A stretch of 49,179 bases of DNA from Erysipelotrichaceae bacterium (GTDB taxonomy: Bacteria; Bacillota_I; Bacilli_A; Erysipelotrichales; Erysipelotrichaceae). The first letter of the stretch is position 1. Every line of letters begins with the position of its first letter. Location: positions 1 through 49,179 of the forward strand of contig JAFTCJ010000008.1 of NCBI GenBank assembly GCA_017454765.1, given 5' to 3'. Position numbers and translations under genes: made by a program. Positions 17,110 through 25,039 of this stretch are shown piece after piece. The notes under the pieces are model-generated. The model was given only the letters and a program-made list of their open reading frames with translations, was not told where the DNA came from and ran no database searches.

Positions 17110-18036
17110 ATGGGAAGGGTTTTTCAGTCTGACTGGGAACTGTCCCTGATCCGCTGTTTACAGGATCTGATTGCGTCAAGACCTTATCTCAAAGGTCTTT
17201 TTGTTGCATTGACACAGCTGGGAGAACCTTTTGTTCCGGTACTGATCATCGGTTTTCTTTACTGGGGCTATCGGAAAAAGTGGGGCATCTATATGGCACT
17301 TTGTGCCCTGAATGCCCAGGTCGTGAACAATTATCTGAAAAACATCGTCTGCCGTCTGCGTCCCTATATGTGCAATGAGGACATCGTTTGTCTGAAACCG
17401 GTCGATGCTTCCGGCGATATCTATGATGTTGCGCTGCAGGGTTATTCTTTCCCCAGCGGTCATTCTTCCTGCGTCAGCGGATTCATGTCTTCTCTGTGGT
17501 TCTACAAGAAACTCAGACCCATCCTTTATGTATCTGTTCCCCTCATCATATCCGTTGCGGTATCCCGTTTTGCGCTTGGTGTCCATTATCCCACCGATGT
17601 GATCTGCGGAGGTATCCTGGGAATACTTGTGACTGTCGTAACGGATCATTTCTATGAACGGATCGACAAGAGACTGCTTTATCTGTTCATTGCAGTCATC
17701 ACGGTCAGCGGCTTTGTTTTCTGTAGGAGCGAGGATTATTTCAGTGTTTCCGGTCTGACACTGGGCTTTCTGGCCGGGGATCTGTTTGAAGAAAGATGTG
17801 TCCGTTTCCATAACACAAAAAACATTGTCCGTATGATCTTACGTACGTTGATCGGCGGACTGGTTTTCCTTGCGCTTTCCCAGGGTCTGAAGTATCTGTT
17901 TGTCCTGTCATTTCCCGATGTTTCCGAGAAGACGGATTTCTTTTTACGGAGTTTCCGTTATATGATCTCGACTTTCTCTGTGATCGGTCTGTATCCTTAT
18001 TGCTTCCGTTTCGATCTTTTCCGTTTTCATAAATGA
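17110..18036 (+). CDS. PAP2-family membrane phosphatase
   Basis: A 308-residue membrane protein with the three-part PAP2 signature: KNIVCRLRP (motif 1), PSGHSS (motif 2) and SRFALGVHYPTD (motif 3), with the catalytic His residues present. Several C-terminal hydrophobic segments extend past the core. Such enzymes dephosphorylate lipid pyrophosphates or phosphatidic acid at the outer face of the membrane. Directly following murT-gatD with 1 nt spacing, it might recycle undecaprenyl pyrophosphate, but that is inference from context. Confidence 0.85.
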   Translation: MGRVFQSDWELSLIRCLQDLIASRPYLKGLFVALTQLGEPFVPVLIIGFLYWGYRKKWGIYMALCALNAQVVNNYLKNIVCRLRPYMCNEDIVCLKPVDASGDIYDVALQGYSFPSGHSSCVSGFMSSLWFYKKLRPILYVSVPLIISVAVSRFALGVHYPTDVICGGILGILVTVVTDHFYERIDKRLLYLFIAVITVSGFVFCRSEDYFSVSGLTLGFLAGDLFEERCVRFHNTKNIVRMILRTLIGGLVFLALSQGLKYLFVLSFPDVSEKTDFFLRSFRYMISTFSVIGLYPYCFRFDLFRFHK

Positions 18037-18054
18037 AAAGCGGTTTCCCGCTTT
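18037..18054. terminator. Short hairpin between convergent genes
   Basis: AAAGCGG pairs with CCGCTTT around a TTTC loop, between the stops of the PAP2 gene and the aldo/keto reductase gene. T runs are short on both sides, so termination strength is uncertain. Confidence 0.5.
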
Positions 18055-19012
18055 ATCTGTTGCATACGATCGGATGAGGCAGATAGAGCTCATCCAGATA
18101 TTTCATGTCTTCTTCACTCAGCTTTATATCGAAGCATTTCACCGCATCATCCAGGTATTTTTCTTTGGTGATGCCGATGATCGGTGAAGCTACTCCTTTA
18201 GCGAATTGCCAGGCCAAACAGATGTCGGACATGGAGGTCTGGTATTTCTCGGAAAGTTCAAAGACTCTTTGGGCGATCAGTCTGTCCTGCTGTTCCATGG
18301 CATCGTATCTGGTTCCCTCTTTTTGATCAAGATCGAATCTGACGGAATCGCAGTTCCATGAAGGTCTGGCCAGTCTTCCGGCCGCATAGGGAGCGAAGGA
18401 AGTTCTGGAAACATGAAACTGCTCAGCGACCGGGATCAGATCGCGCTCATCTTCCCGGTAGATCGGATTGTAGTGATTCTGCAGGGTGACGAAAGGCTGG
18501 AAGCCTTTTTCTTTTGCGGTATAGCAGTACTGTGCAAACTGGTAGCCGAACATCGCCGAGGCGCCGTAGTAGCGGATATGTCCTTTTTTCACTTCTTCAT
18601 CGAGTGCTTCCAGTGTCTCTGACACCGGTGTGTCATAGTCGAAGCGGTGCAGGATCAGGATGTCGATATAGTCACAGCCGAGCCGTTTCAAGGAAGATTC
18701 CACTTCCCGGTGAATAGCAGCTGCCGAGAGTTTTCCTTCATTGAAGTAACATTTGGTGGTGATGATAACCTTTTCACGGTCAAAGTCTCTGATCGCTTTT
18801 CCCAAAAACTCTTCGGAGGATCCGGCAGAGTAGTTGTTGGAAGTGTCAAAGAAGTTGATACCTGCCTCATACGCCTTGTGAATGATGGCGGAGGAGAGAT
18901 CGTAGTCAAGTGTCCATTGATACTGACCGCACTGAGCTTCGCCGAATGACATGCAGCCCAGACAGAGTCTGGAGACCTTGAGATCTGAATTGCCTAATGT
19001 GATGTATTCCAT
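18053..19012 (-). CDS. Aldo/keto reductase
   Basis: A 319-residue NAD(P)H-dependent aldo/keto reductase. The catalytic tetrad is visible: Asp and Tyr in FFDTSNNYSAGSSE, Lys in IITTKCYF and His in LILHRFD. The C-terminal cofactor region (ASPIIGITKEKYLDDAV) is normal. Substrates are probably small aldehydes or sugars and cannot be narrowed further. The start at 19012 lies 6 nt after TATAAT (minus strand 19024-19019), with no Shine-Dalgarno site, so it appears leaderless. It is divergent from the next gene, whose start is 39 bp away. Confidence 0.92.
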   Translation of the reverse strand: MEYITLGNSDLKVSRLCLGCMSFGEAQCGQYQWTLDYDLSSAIIHKAYEAGINFFDTSNNYSAGSSEEFLGKAIRDFDREKVIITTKCYFNEGKLSAAAIHREVESSLKRLGCDYIDILILHRFDYDTPVSETLEALDEEVKKGHIRYYGASAMFGYQFAQYCYTAKEKGFQPFVTLQNHYNPIYREDERDLIPVAEQFHVSRTSFAPYAAGRLARPSWNCDSVRFDLDQKEGTRYDAMEQQDRLIAQRVFELSEKYQTSMSDICLAWQFAKGVASPIIGITKEKYLDDAVKCFDIKLSEEDMKYLDELYLPHPIVCNR

Positions 19013-19018
19013 GAACTT

Positions 19019-19024
19019 ATTATA
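19019..19024 (-). promoter_or_regulatory. -10 box of a leaderless promoter (aldo/keto reductase)
   Basis: On the minus strand TATAAT ends 6 nt before the ATG at 19012. Confidence 0.6.
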
Positions 19025-19035
19025 GCCTGTTTCTG

Positions 19036-19044
19036 TGCTAGAAT
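19036..19044 (+). promoter_or_regulatory. Extended -10 of a leaderless promoter (gene at 19051)
   Basis: TGCTAGAAT ends 6 nt before GTG 19051. It lies only 14 bp from the opposing -10 box of the aldo/keto reductase. Confidence 0.6.
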
Positions 19045-19050
19045 GAGATT

Positions 19051-19464
19051 GTGAAACTGATATATGATCATGATCATCTGATAAGCAGAAGTAAGACTGA
19101 GCTTTATGACGAAGCGGGGAATCTGAGATACTGGGGTATCTATGATTTTGCGTTCAAGCACAGGACCAGGATCTTTGATGAAAATGACATCGAGACCGCC
19201 TATGTTCAGAAAGACATTTCTCTTGATGATGATGTCGTGGTTTTCTGTGACACAGCCGATCATGTGATCGATAAGATGATCGCGGAAGATGGTCATTACC
19301 TGTTGGAAAAAAGAGGTCTGATCTATACCGGCAATGAAGAAACCGGAGAGATCGAAGGTCTCATGAAAATAAAGAAGGGATGTCTGGAGGCAAACAGTGA
19401 AGTTGAGCTGCAGACCTGCGTGATGATATTGTTTTCTCTTGTAGAGATTCAAAGAAGGGATTAG
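19051..19464 (+). CDS. Small unknown protein, LURP-one/YxjI-like pattern
   Basis: 137 residues, soluble, GTG start. The alternation of strands with phrases such as ELYDEAGNLRYWG and RIFDENDIETAYVQ resembles the beta-sheet repeat of LURP-one-related (Tubby-like/YxjI) proteins, a group with no firm function. I do not recognise it beyond that. It sits 2 nt before a lipase-like gene that has its own Shine-Dalgarno site, so the two are probably co-transcribed. It would be a leaderless mRNA beginning with GTG. Confidence 0.6.
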   Translation: MKLIYDHDHLISRSKTELYDEAGNLRYWGIYDFAFKHRTRIFDENDIETAYVQKDISLDDDVVVFCDTADHVIDKMIAEDGHYLLEKRGLIYTGNEETGEIEGLMKIKKGCLEANSEVELQTCVMILFSLVEIQRRD

Positions 19465-19466
19465 AA

Positions 19467-20390
19467 ATGAAAAAGGAAGAATTCAGATTCAGATCGACGA
19501 ATGATGCAGTCGATATCAGGGCAGTGCGTTATATTCCTGAGGGGGAGATCAAGGCAGTGCTTCAGATCGCTCACGGCATGGTGGAATTCATCGACCGTTA
19601 TGAACCTTTTGCGAAGTTTCTTTGTTCAAAAGGGATCCTGGTGACCGGCAATGACCATATCGGACACGGCGGATCAGTCAACAGCGAAGAGGAATGGGGT
19701 TATTTCGGAGAAGACGGCAACCGGCATGTGTTGGATGACATGCATGAGCTGACAAAACTGACCAAGGAAGCATATCCCAATCTGCCTTATTTCCTGATGG
19801 GCCATTCGATGGGTTCTTTCTATGCCAGACAGTATCTGGGCGATTACGGAGATGAACTGAAAGGCGTCATCATCATGGGGACCGGTTTTGAGCCTCTGTT
19901 CAAGGTGAAGGCAGGCATGCTGGTATGTAGGGTGATCGCATTGTTCAAGGGCTGGAAGCACCGCAGCAATTTCGTCAACAACATGGCTTTCGGTGCCTAC
20001 AACAAGAAGTTTGAGCCCAACAGGACCAGAGCCGACTGGCTGACCAAGGATGAGAAGATCGTTGACTGGTATGTGAATGAGCCCCGCTGCAGCTTCATGT
20101 TTACACTCAACGGCTATGTCAATATGTTCGAAGGGATCGCCAGACTTCATGACAAGGCACTCCTTGACAGGATCCCCAAGGATCTGCCGGTGCTGTTCGT
20201 ATCCGGTGAGGATGATCCGGTCGGAACCTTCGGCAAGGAGGTCATCGCTTCTGTCGATTCTCTGAAAGATGCCGGTATGAAGAACGTCGATCTCAAGCTC
20301 TATCCCAACGACAGACATGAGATCCTCAATGAGACGGATAAGGAAACTGTCTTTGAGGATCTGTATCAGTGGATCAAAGCACATATGTAA
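19467..20390 (+). CDS. Alpha/beta hydrolase, monoacylglycerol lipase-like
   Basis: A 307-residue serine hydrolase of the lysophospholipase/monoacylglycerol-lipase type. HGMVEFIDRYEPFA forms the oxyanion region, GHSMGSF is the nucleophile elbow (Ser about residue 113), Asp is in SGEDDPVG and the catalytic His in NDRHEIL. No signal peptide is visible, so it is probably cytoplasmic. AAGGG lies about 9 nt before ATG 19467. It ends in a hairpin shared with the convergent ArsR gene. Confidence 0.88.
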   Translation: MKKEEFRFRSTNDAVDIRAVRYIPEGEIKAVLQIAHGMVEFIDRYEPFAKFLCSKGILVTGNDHIGHGGSVNSEEEWGYFGEDGNRHVLDDMHELTKLTKEAYPNLPYFLMGHSMGSFYARQYLGDYGDELKGVIIMGTGFEPLFKVKAGMLVCRVIALFKGWKHRSNFVNNMAFGAYNKKFEPNRTRADWLTKDEKIVDWYVNEPRCSFMFTLNGYVNMFEGIARLHDKALLDRIPKDLPVLFVSGEDDPVGTFGKEVIASVDSLKDAGMKNVDLKLYPNDRHEILNETDKETVFEDLYQWIKAHM

Positions 20391-20391
20391 A

Positions 20392-20419
20392 AAGAATAAC
20401 AGCGGCAGCTGTTATTCTT
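20392..20419. terminator. Bidirectional terminator between lipase-like gene and arsR
   Basis: A perfect 12-pair stem (20392-20403 with 20408-20419) with a GGCA loop. A T run is present on the minus side, so it best serves the metal-efflux operon. Confidence 0.75.
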
Positions 20420-20705
20420 CTACATGTTCGATACCCTGCGAGATGATGTTGTATACATGATCGTCTGCCAGGGAATAATAGATCGTTTTGCCTTCACGGC
20501 GGTTTTTGATCAGTTTGGAGTTTTTCAGGAAACGGAGCTGATGGGAGATGGCTGACTGATTCATATTCAGCAGTTCGGATATCTCCGTCACGCTCCTTTC
20601 TTTTTCAAAGAGACAGTACATGATGCGGATCCTGGTGGAATCGGAGAAATTCTTGAAGAGTTCCGCAACATCGTAGAGTGTGTTTTCATTTGTTTTCTTC
20701 ATCAT
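20412..20705 (-). CDS. ArsR/SmtB-family metal-sensing repressor
   Basis: A 97-residue winged-helix repressor: FSDSTRIRIMYCLF (helices 2-3), MNQSAISHQLRFLKNSKLI (recognition helix) and a short wing. It is the last gene of the operon HMA protein - P-type ATPase - arsR. Its ATG (20705) overlaps the ATPase stop as ATGA; a second ATG follows at once. It most likely binds the palindrome at 22810-22831 and releases it when Zn(II), Cd(II) or a similar metal binds. Metal-ligand residues cannot be assigned with confidence; the C-terminal helix has Asp and several His residues (DDHVYN, IEHVEE) as in the alpha-5 zinc sites of CzrA/SmtB. Confidence 0.88.
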   Translation of the reverse strand: MMKKTNENTLYDVAELFKNFSDSTRIRIMYCLFEKERSVTEISELLNMNQSAISHQLRFLKNSKLIKNRREGKTIYYSLADDHVYNIISQGIEHVEE

Positions 20706-22573
20706 AGATCTTTCACCCCCAGTGCTCTTATCGCATTGATGACGGCAATGACCATGACACCGACATCGGCGAAGATCGCCAGCCACATCTGAGCGATGCC
20801 CAGTGCGCTTAAGATCAGTGTGATGATCTTGACGGCGATCGCAAAGATGATGTTTTCATAGACGATGGCCATGCATTTGCGGGATATCTTGATTGCTTTG
20901 GCGATCTTGATAGGATCATCATCCATCAAGACGACATCGGCCGCTTCGATCGCAGCATCGGATCCCAGAGATCCCATGGCGATGCCGACATCGGCCAGGG
21001 CGATGACCGGTGCATCGTTGATGCCGTCACCGACGAAGACGAGCGTTTCTTTTTCGTCTTTCTGCTTCAGCAGTTTTTCAACGATACTGACTTTGTCCTG
21101 CGGCAGCAGCTGCGAGAAGACTTCGTCGATCTTCAGTTTTGCGGCGACGCTTTCCGCTGTCTTTTTTTCATCTCCCGTCAGCATGACGGTCTTTTTCACA
21201 CCGTTGTTTTTCAGATCACTGATGGCCTGTTCAGCCGTATCCTTGATCTTGTCGCCGATATGGATGTGTCCCTTGTAGGAGCCATCGGTTGCCAGATGGA
21301 CGATCGTTCCTTCATCATGACATTCTTCAACGGTGATGTTGTGATCAGCCATCAGTTTTTCGTTTCCGATCAGGATCTTCTTGTCATCGATCAGAGCTTC
21401 GATGCCTTTTCCGGCGATCTCTCTGATTGAACGGATCCTTTCGTTGTCGATCTCCTTTCCGTATTCCCGGACGATCGATCTGCCGATCGGGTGATTGGAA
21501 TAGGCTTCCGCATAGGCGGCATATTCCAGCAGTTCTTCTTTACTGAAACCGCTGTTGTGGATCGTCGTGACTTCAAAAATGCCCAGTGTTACCGTACCGG
21601 TCTTGTCAAAGGCGACATACTTCGTCTTGGAAAGTGCCTCCAGATAGTTGGATCCCTTGATCAGAACACCGGCCCTGCTGGCACCGCCGATGCCTGCAAA
21701 GAAGGTCAGCGGGATGGAAATGACCAGCGCACAGGGGCAGGAGATGACAAGGAATGTCAGAGCTCTGAAGATCCACCGGTAGAAATTGAAGTCCCCGTGC
21801 AAGAGATATCTGCTGACCAGCGGCGGAATGATCGCCAGTGCCAGGGCACAGTAGCAGACGATCGGCGTGTAGTATCTGGCAAACTTCGAAATGAAGTCTT
21901 CGGATTTTGATTTGTTGCTGGTGGCGTTCTCGATCAGATCCAGAACTTTGGATACGGTCGATTCGCCGAATTCTTTCGTCGTCCTGATGCGGATCAGGGA
22001 AGTCAGGTTGATGCAGCCGGAAATGACTTCATCGCCTTCCCTGACATCTCTGGGTCTGGATTCTCCGGTCAGTGCCGCAGTATTCAAGGAAGTCTCACCG
22101 TCAGTGACGATACCGTCGATCGGGATCCTTTCACCGACTTTGACGACGATGATGTCACCGACCTCCACTTCATCGGGATCGACCTGTTCGATCTCACCGT
22201 TTTTTTCCAGATTGGCATAGTCCGGTCTGATATCCATGAGGGCAGCGATATTCTTTCTTGATCTGCCTACGGCATAGGACTGGAACCATTCGCCGATCTG
22301 ATAGAACAGCATGACTTCCACACCTTCCTGATATTCTCCCAGAGCGACAGCACCGACAGTGGCGACTGCCATCAGAAAGTTTTCATCGAAGGATTCGCGG
22401 TTTTTGATACTTAAGAGTGCCTTATAAAGGATATCGTATCCGACGATGAAGTAGGGGATCATGTATAAGACGAAACGGATGAGAGGATCATCCGTTCTGA
22501 TAAAATGATTTCCGACCAGAAGAATCAGGGATATGATGATCCGTATAAGATTTTTCTTCTGTTTACTGCTCAT
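20702..22573 (-). CDS. Zn/Cd/Pb-type P1B ATPase (efflux), no fused HMA domain
   Basis: A 623-residue heavy-metal P-type ATPase. Visible are the phosphatase loop LTGESRP, the membrane metal motif CPCAL (SCPCALVISIP), the phosphorylation site DKTGTVTLG, the P1B dipeptide SNHPIG and the hinge GDGINDAP. These fit the Zn/Cd/Pb group (ZntA/CadA). Those enzymes normally carry one or two N-terminal HMA domains. Here the chain starts right at the first transmembrane helices, and the HMA unit is a separate gene just upstream overlapping by 4 nt. The protein should export divalent soft metals across the plasma membrane. The operon ends with its own ArsR repressor. Confidence 0.93.
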   Translation of the reverse strand: MSSKQKKNLIRIIISLILLVGNHFIRTDDPLIRFVLYMIPYFIVGYDILYKALLSIKNRESFDENFLMAVATVGAVALGEYQEGVEVMLFYQIGEWFQSYAVGRSRKNIAALMDIRPDYANLEKNGEIEQVDPDEVEVGDIIVVKVGERIPIDGIVTDGETSLNTAALTGESRPRDVREGDEVISGCINLTSLIRIRTTKEFGESTVSKVLDLIENATSNKSKSEDFISKFARYYTPIVCYCALALAIIPPLVSRYLLHGDFNFYRWIFRALTFLVISCPCALVISIPLTFFAGIGGASRAGVLIKGSNYLEALSKTKYVAFDKTGTVTLGIFEVTTIHNSGFSKEELLEYAAYAEAYSNHPIGRSIVREYGKEIDNERIRSIREIAGKGIEALIDDKKILIGNEKLMADHNITVEECHDEGTIVHLATDGSYKGHIHIGDKIKDTAEQAISDLKNNGVKKTVMLTGDEKKTAESVAAKLKIDEVFSQLLPQDKVSIVEKLLKQKDEKETLVFVGDGINDAPVIALADVGIAMGSLGSDAAIEAADVVLMDDDPIKIAKAIKISRKCMAIVYENIIFAIAVKIITLILSALGIAQMWLAIFADVGVMVIAVINAIRALGVKDL

Positions 22574-22788
22574 AAGAAGATCTCGCAGTCGCTCTCAACT
22601 TTCTTGCAGTTGGAAAGAACTTCCTTCATGACTTCCTTGCAGTCGGCTCCTTCTTCGAATTCGACGTTCATCTTGAGCGTCATGAAATTGACGACGGCAT
22701 TTTTGACACCGGCAGTCTTCTTGGCTGCTTCTTCCATCTTGTTGGCGCAGTTTGCGCAGTCGACATCGATCTTGTATGTTTTCTTCAT
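22570..22788 (-). CDS. Free-standing HMA metal-binding protein
   Basis: A 72-residue heavy-metal-associated domain with the metal-binding loop DCANCANKME (Cys pair near residues 11-14). It is coupled by a 4-nt overlap to the P-type ATPase gene that lacks this domain. The DCANC form is that of ZntA-type N-terminal domains rather than copper chaperones (MxCxxC), so this looks like the ATPase's own N-domain carried on a separate chain, able to deliver metal. A GGAGG site 8 nt upstream fixes the start at 22788; an upstream in-frame ATG at 22812 lies in the operator. Confidence 0.85.
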   Translation of the reverse strand: MKKTYKIDVDCANCANKMEEAAKKTAGVKNAVVNFMTLKMNVEFEEGADCKEVMKEVLSNCKKVESDCEIFL

Positions 22789-22809
22789 ATATGTATCCTC
22801 CATATTGAA

Positions 22810-22831
22810 CATATGAACACCTGTTCATATG
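22810..22831. promoter_or_regulatory. ArsR/SmtB-type operator palindrome
   Basis: A perfect inverted repeat: CATATGAACA and TGTTCATATG separated by CC. The TGAACA...TGTTCA core is the known ArsR/SmtB/CzrA operator pattern. It covers the predicted start of transcription of the efflux operon, so repressor binding would block initiation. Confidence 0.88.
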
Positions 22832-22832
22832 T

Positions 22833-22861
22833 ATTATATATCCCTTTATTTCATAATGCAA
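22833..22861 (-). promoter_or_regulatory. Promoter of the metal-efflux operon
   Basis: On the minus strand TTGCAT (22861-22856), 17-bp spacer, TATAAT (22838-22833). Transcription would begin near 22826, inside the palindromic operator. Confidence 0.75.
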
Positions 22862-22885
22862 CAGATATGTTAGAATATAGGGGAT

Positions 22886-24121
22886 ATGAATATGCTTGAT
22901 TATGTGAAATGGAGGGGAGATCTCTCCTTCAGGACAGAACCGTTCAATGAGGTCGACAACCTTCTTTTTGCGCAGCTCATCTATGCCGAAATGGATCATA
23001 TCCTCAAGCCGCCGGATAAAATAGCGATCGCAGAGCTCCATAATCGCTTTTTCCAGAATGTTCTGGGAAAGCCTGAGGATTTCAGATCGTTCGGAAAAGA
23101 CGGTGTTTTCGTACTGAGGGCGATCGGCAGGAGCGACAGATTCAAGGACTGTATCGTATACAATTATGAAAACAAGCTGCATGCCGATACGACGGAGCAG
23201 TTTTCCGCAATGATGATCGATCTTCCGGACAAGACGACTGTCGTCTGTTTCAAGGGAACAGATGAACACATGATCGGCTGGAAAGAGGACTGTTATCTTT
23301 CCTACAAGGATATCGCCGGACAAAGCGATGCGGTAGATTATGTCAACAGGAACTGTTCGCCGCTGAAGAAATACCGTCTGATCGGCCACTCCAAGGGCGG
23401 CAACCTGGCGGTCTATGCGGCAGTGCACTGCAAAGCTGTATTGCGTCACAGCATCATTCAGGTCATTTCTGATGACGGTCCGGGTCTCAGAGGCGGTTCA
23501 TATGAACAGGAACGCTATGATCTGATCAAGGACAAGTATCAGCTGATCGTTCCGGAAAAGGATGCGATCGGTACGATCTATGAGATGGCTCCCAGCAGGA
23601 TCATCGCCCATATTGCGACCAAAAACATCATTGAGGCGCACGGCATGATGACCTGGCAGGTCATGGGCAAGAAGATCGTTGCGGCCGATGCGGATTCCTT
23701 CCAGACCGACAGGACCAGAAAAGCCATTCTGCAGTTTCTGAAGGATACGACCCCTGAACAGAGAGAGATCTTTGTGGAAGAGATGTTCAAGGCCTTCGAC
23801 GATGCCGGCATCACGACAGTCATGCAGCTGGCAAGCGGCGGTCTGCCGGTCATTGCCCGGGTCATCAAGGAACTCTCGGAAATGGACGGTATCGCCAAAA
23901 ATATAGCAGTCAAGCTGGCGAAGATGCTGTCCATCTCGGTATCGAGCGGACTGTACAAGGCTTACACCGAAGGAAAAGAGACGATCAGAAACAAGGCTTC
24001 CGGCGTTTCCAGCAATATCGGTTCATTCATCGATGAGCGTATGTCTCCTTTCGGATACAGGAAGAAGCAGGATGCTTCTGCAGCCGGAAAAGAAGAAACA
24101 GAAGAGAATAAAACAGAATAG
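22886..24121 (+). CDS. DUF2974 (Mbeg1-like) alpha/beta hydrolase
   Basis: A 411-residue lipase-class-3-like protein of the DUF2974 type. The opening MLDYVKWRGDLSF and the nucleophile elbow GHSKGGNLAVYAA (Ser about residue 167) are typical. The last 60 residues are polar and low in complexity. No signal peptide is seen. Function in bacteria is unknown beyond a likely hydrolase fold. TAGAAT (22871-22876, extended by TGT) lies 9 nt before ATG 22886. ATG 22892, two codons later, has AGGGGA at a workable distance, so the start could be either. Confidence 0.85.
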   Translation: MNMLDYVKWRGDLSFRTEPFNEVDNLLFAQLIYAEMDHILKPPDKIAIAELHNRFFQNVLGKPEDFRSFGKDGVFVLRAIGRSDRFKDCIVYNYENKLHADTTEQFSAMMIDLPDKTTVVCFKGTDEHMIGWKEDCYLSYKDIAGQSDAVDYVNRNCSPLKKYRLIGHSKGGNLAVYAAVHCKAVLRHSIIQVISDDGPGLRGGSYEQERYDLIKDKYQLIVPEKDAIGTIYEMAPSRIIAHIATKNIIEAHGMMTWQVMGKKIVAADADSFQTDRTRKAILQFLKDTTPEQREIFVEEMFKAFDDAGITTVMQLASGGLPVIARVIKELSEMDGIAKNIAVKLAKMLSISVSSGLYKAYTEGKETIRNKASGVSSNIGSFIDERMSPFGYRKKQDASAAGKEETEENKTE

Positions 24122-24140
24122 TTTTTAGGGGGAAAAGAAT

Positions 24141-25016
24141 ATGGGCAGAACTGATGCGACTTATCTGAAAGACATTGACGGCATGCATTTTATCATGCCT
24201 TTCCTGCTGCCGAACCGCTGCGACAATCAGGCTTACTTTACGTTCCAGATCGATCTGACGAAACTGAACGAGTATGTGAAAAAGAAGAACGAAAGCAATC
24301 CTGACTACAAATACAACCTGTTCCAGTGCGTTGTGACGGCTGTACTCAAGATCATTACACTGCGTTCCAAACTTTCGATCTTCATCCATGACAAGCGGAT
24401 GTACAAACGCAATGAGGTCTCGGCTGCCTTTACGGTCAAGCAGGAATTCAAGGATGACGGCGGTGAGGTATTGTGTTTCATTCATTCCAAACCGGAATGG
24501 AATATCGATGATGTGCATGATGAGTTGAGAAGACAGCTGCTGAAGCTGAAGGACAGGACTTATAAGGATGAGTCTTCCGGTTTCATGGACAAGTTCAACG
24601 CTCTTCCGAAATTCATCTCCAGACCTCTGCTGGATCTGGTCTGCTGGCTGGAGAAGGTGAATCTGATCCCGAAGGCTCTCATCGAGACGGATCCGTATCA
24701 TTCTTCCGTCGTTCTGGCAAACCTGGGTTCCATCGGTCTTCCGGACGGTTATCACCATCTGACCAACTGGGGCACGACTTCGATGTTTATCGTCATCGGC
24801 AAGTCCGGAAGGATGCCTTTCTATGAGAATGACAAGGTCGTATTCAGAGACGGTGTCAAACTGGGCATGACGATCGACGAGAGGATCGCCGACGGCTATT
24901 ATTTCTCCAAGTCGATCAAGATGCTGCAGCTCATCCTGGAGGAACCGGAACTTCTCGAAAGGCCTTTGAATGAAAAGCTCTCCGATGAACTCTGGGAGAG
25001 GATCAATATGAAATAA
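24141..25016 (+). CDS. CAT/E2-acyltransferase-fold protein without the catalytic His
   Basis: A 291-residue protein similar to the catalytic domain of 2-oxoacid dehydrogenase E2 / chloramphenicol acetyltransferases: N-terminal DGMHFIMPFLLPNR, FTFQIDLTKL, and near the C-terminus SMFIVIGKSG and a degenerate active-site motif. Where E2 and CAT enzymes have HxxxDG, this reads ERIADG (Glu247 to Gly252), so the catalytic His is missing. There is no lipoyl or E1/E3-binding domain. It follows the DUF2974 gene by 19 nt behind a GGGGG site. Acyl transfer is doubtful; a binding or structural role is possible. Confidence 0.7.
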   Translation: MGRTDATYLKDIDGMHFIMPFLLPNRCDNQAYFTFQIDLTKLNEYVKKKNESNPDYKYNLFQCVVTAVLKIITLRSKLSIFIHDKRMYKRNEVSAAFTVKQEFKDDGGEVLCFIHSKPEWNIDDVHDELRRQLLKLKDRTYKDESSGFMDKFNALPKFISRPLLDLVCWLEKVNLIPKALIETDPYHSSVVLANLGSIGLPDGYHHLTNWGTTSMFIVIGKSGRMPFYENDKVVFRDGVKLGMTIDERIADGYYFSKSIKMLQLILEEPELLERPLNEKLSDELWERINMK

Positions 25017-25039
25017 AACACCTTAATAGGTGTTTTTTT
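25016..25039. terminator. Bidirectional terminator
   Basis: AAACACCT (25016-25023) pairs with AGGTGTTT (25028-25035) around TAAT, followed by seven T residues. The A-rich left side serves the convergent minus-strand gene. Confidence 0.8.

Noticed and set aside
17176..17811. 211-codon frame antisense to the PAP2 gene
   Set aside because: PAP2 motifs are intact on the plus strand; composition of the antisense product is not protein-like.
19674..20384. 236-codon frame antisense to the lipase-like gene
   Set aside because: The sense gene has a full catalytic triad; the antisense frame has no family features.
20705..20786. N-terminal extension of the ArsR frame
   Set aside because: It overlaps the end of the ATPase gene, is Arg/Cys-rich and not family-like; ATGA coupling at 20705 gives the normal N-terminus.
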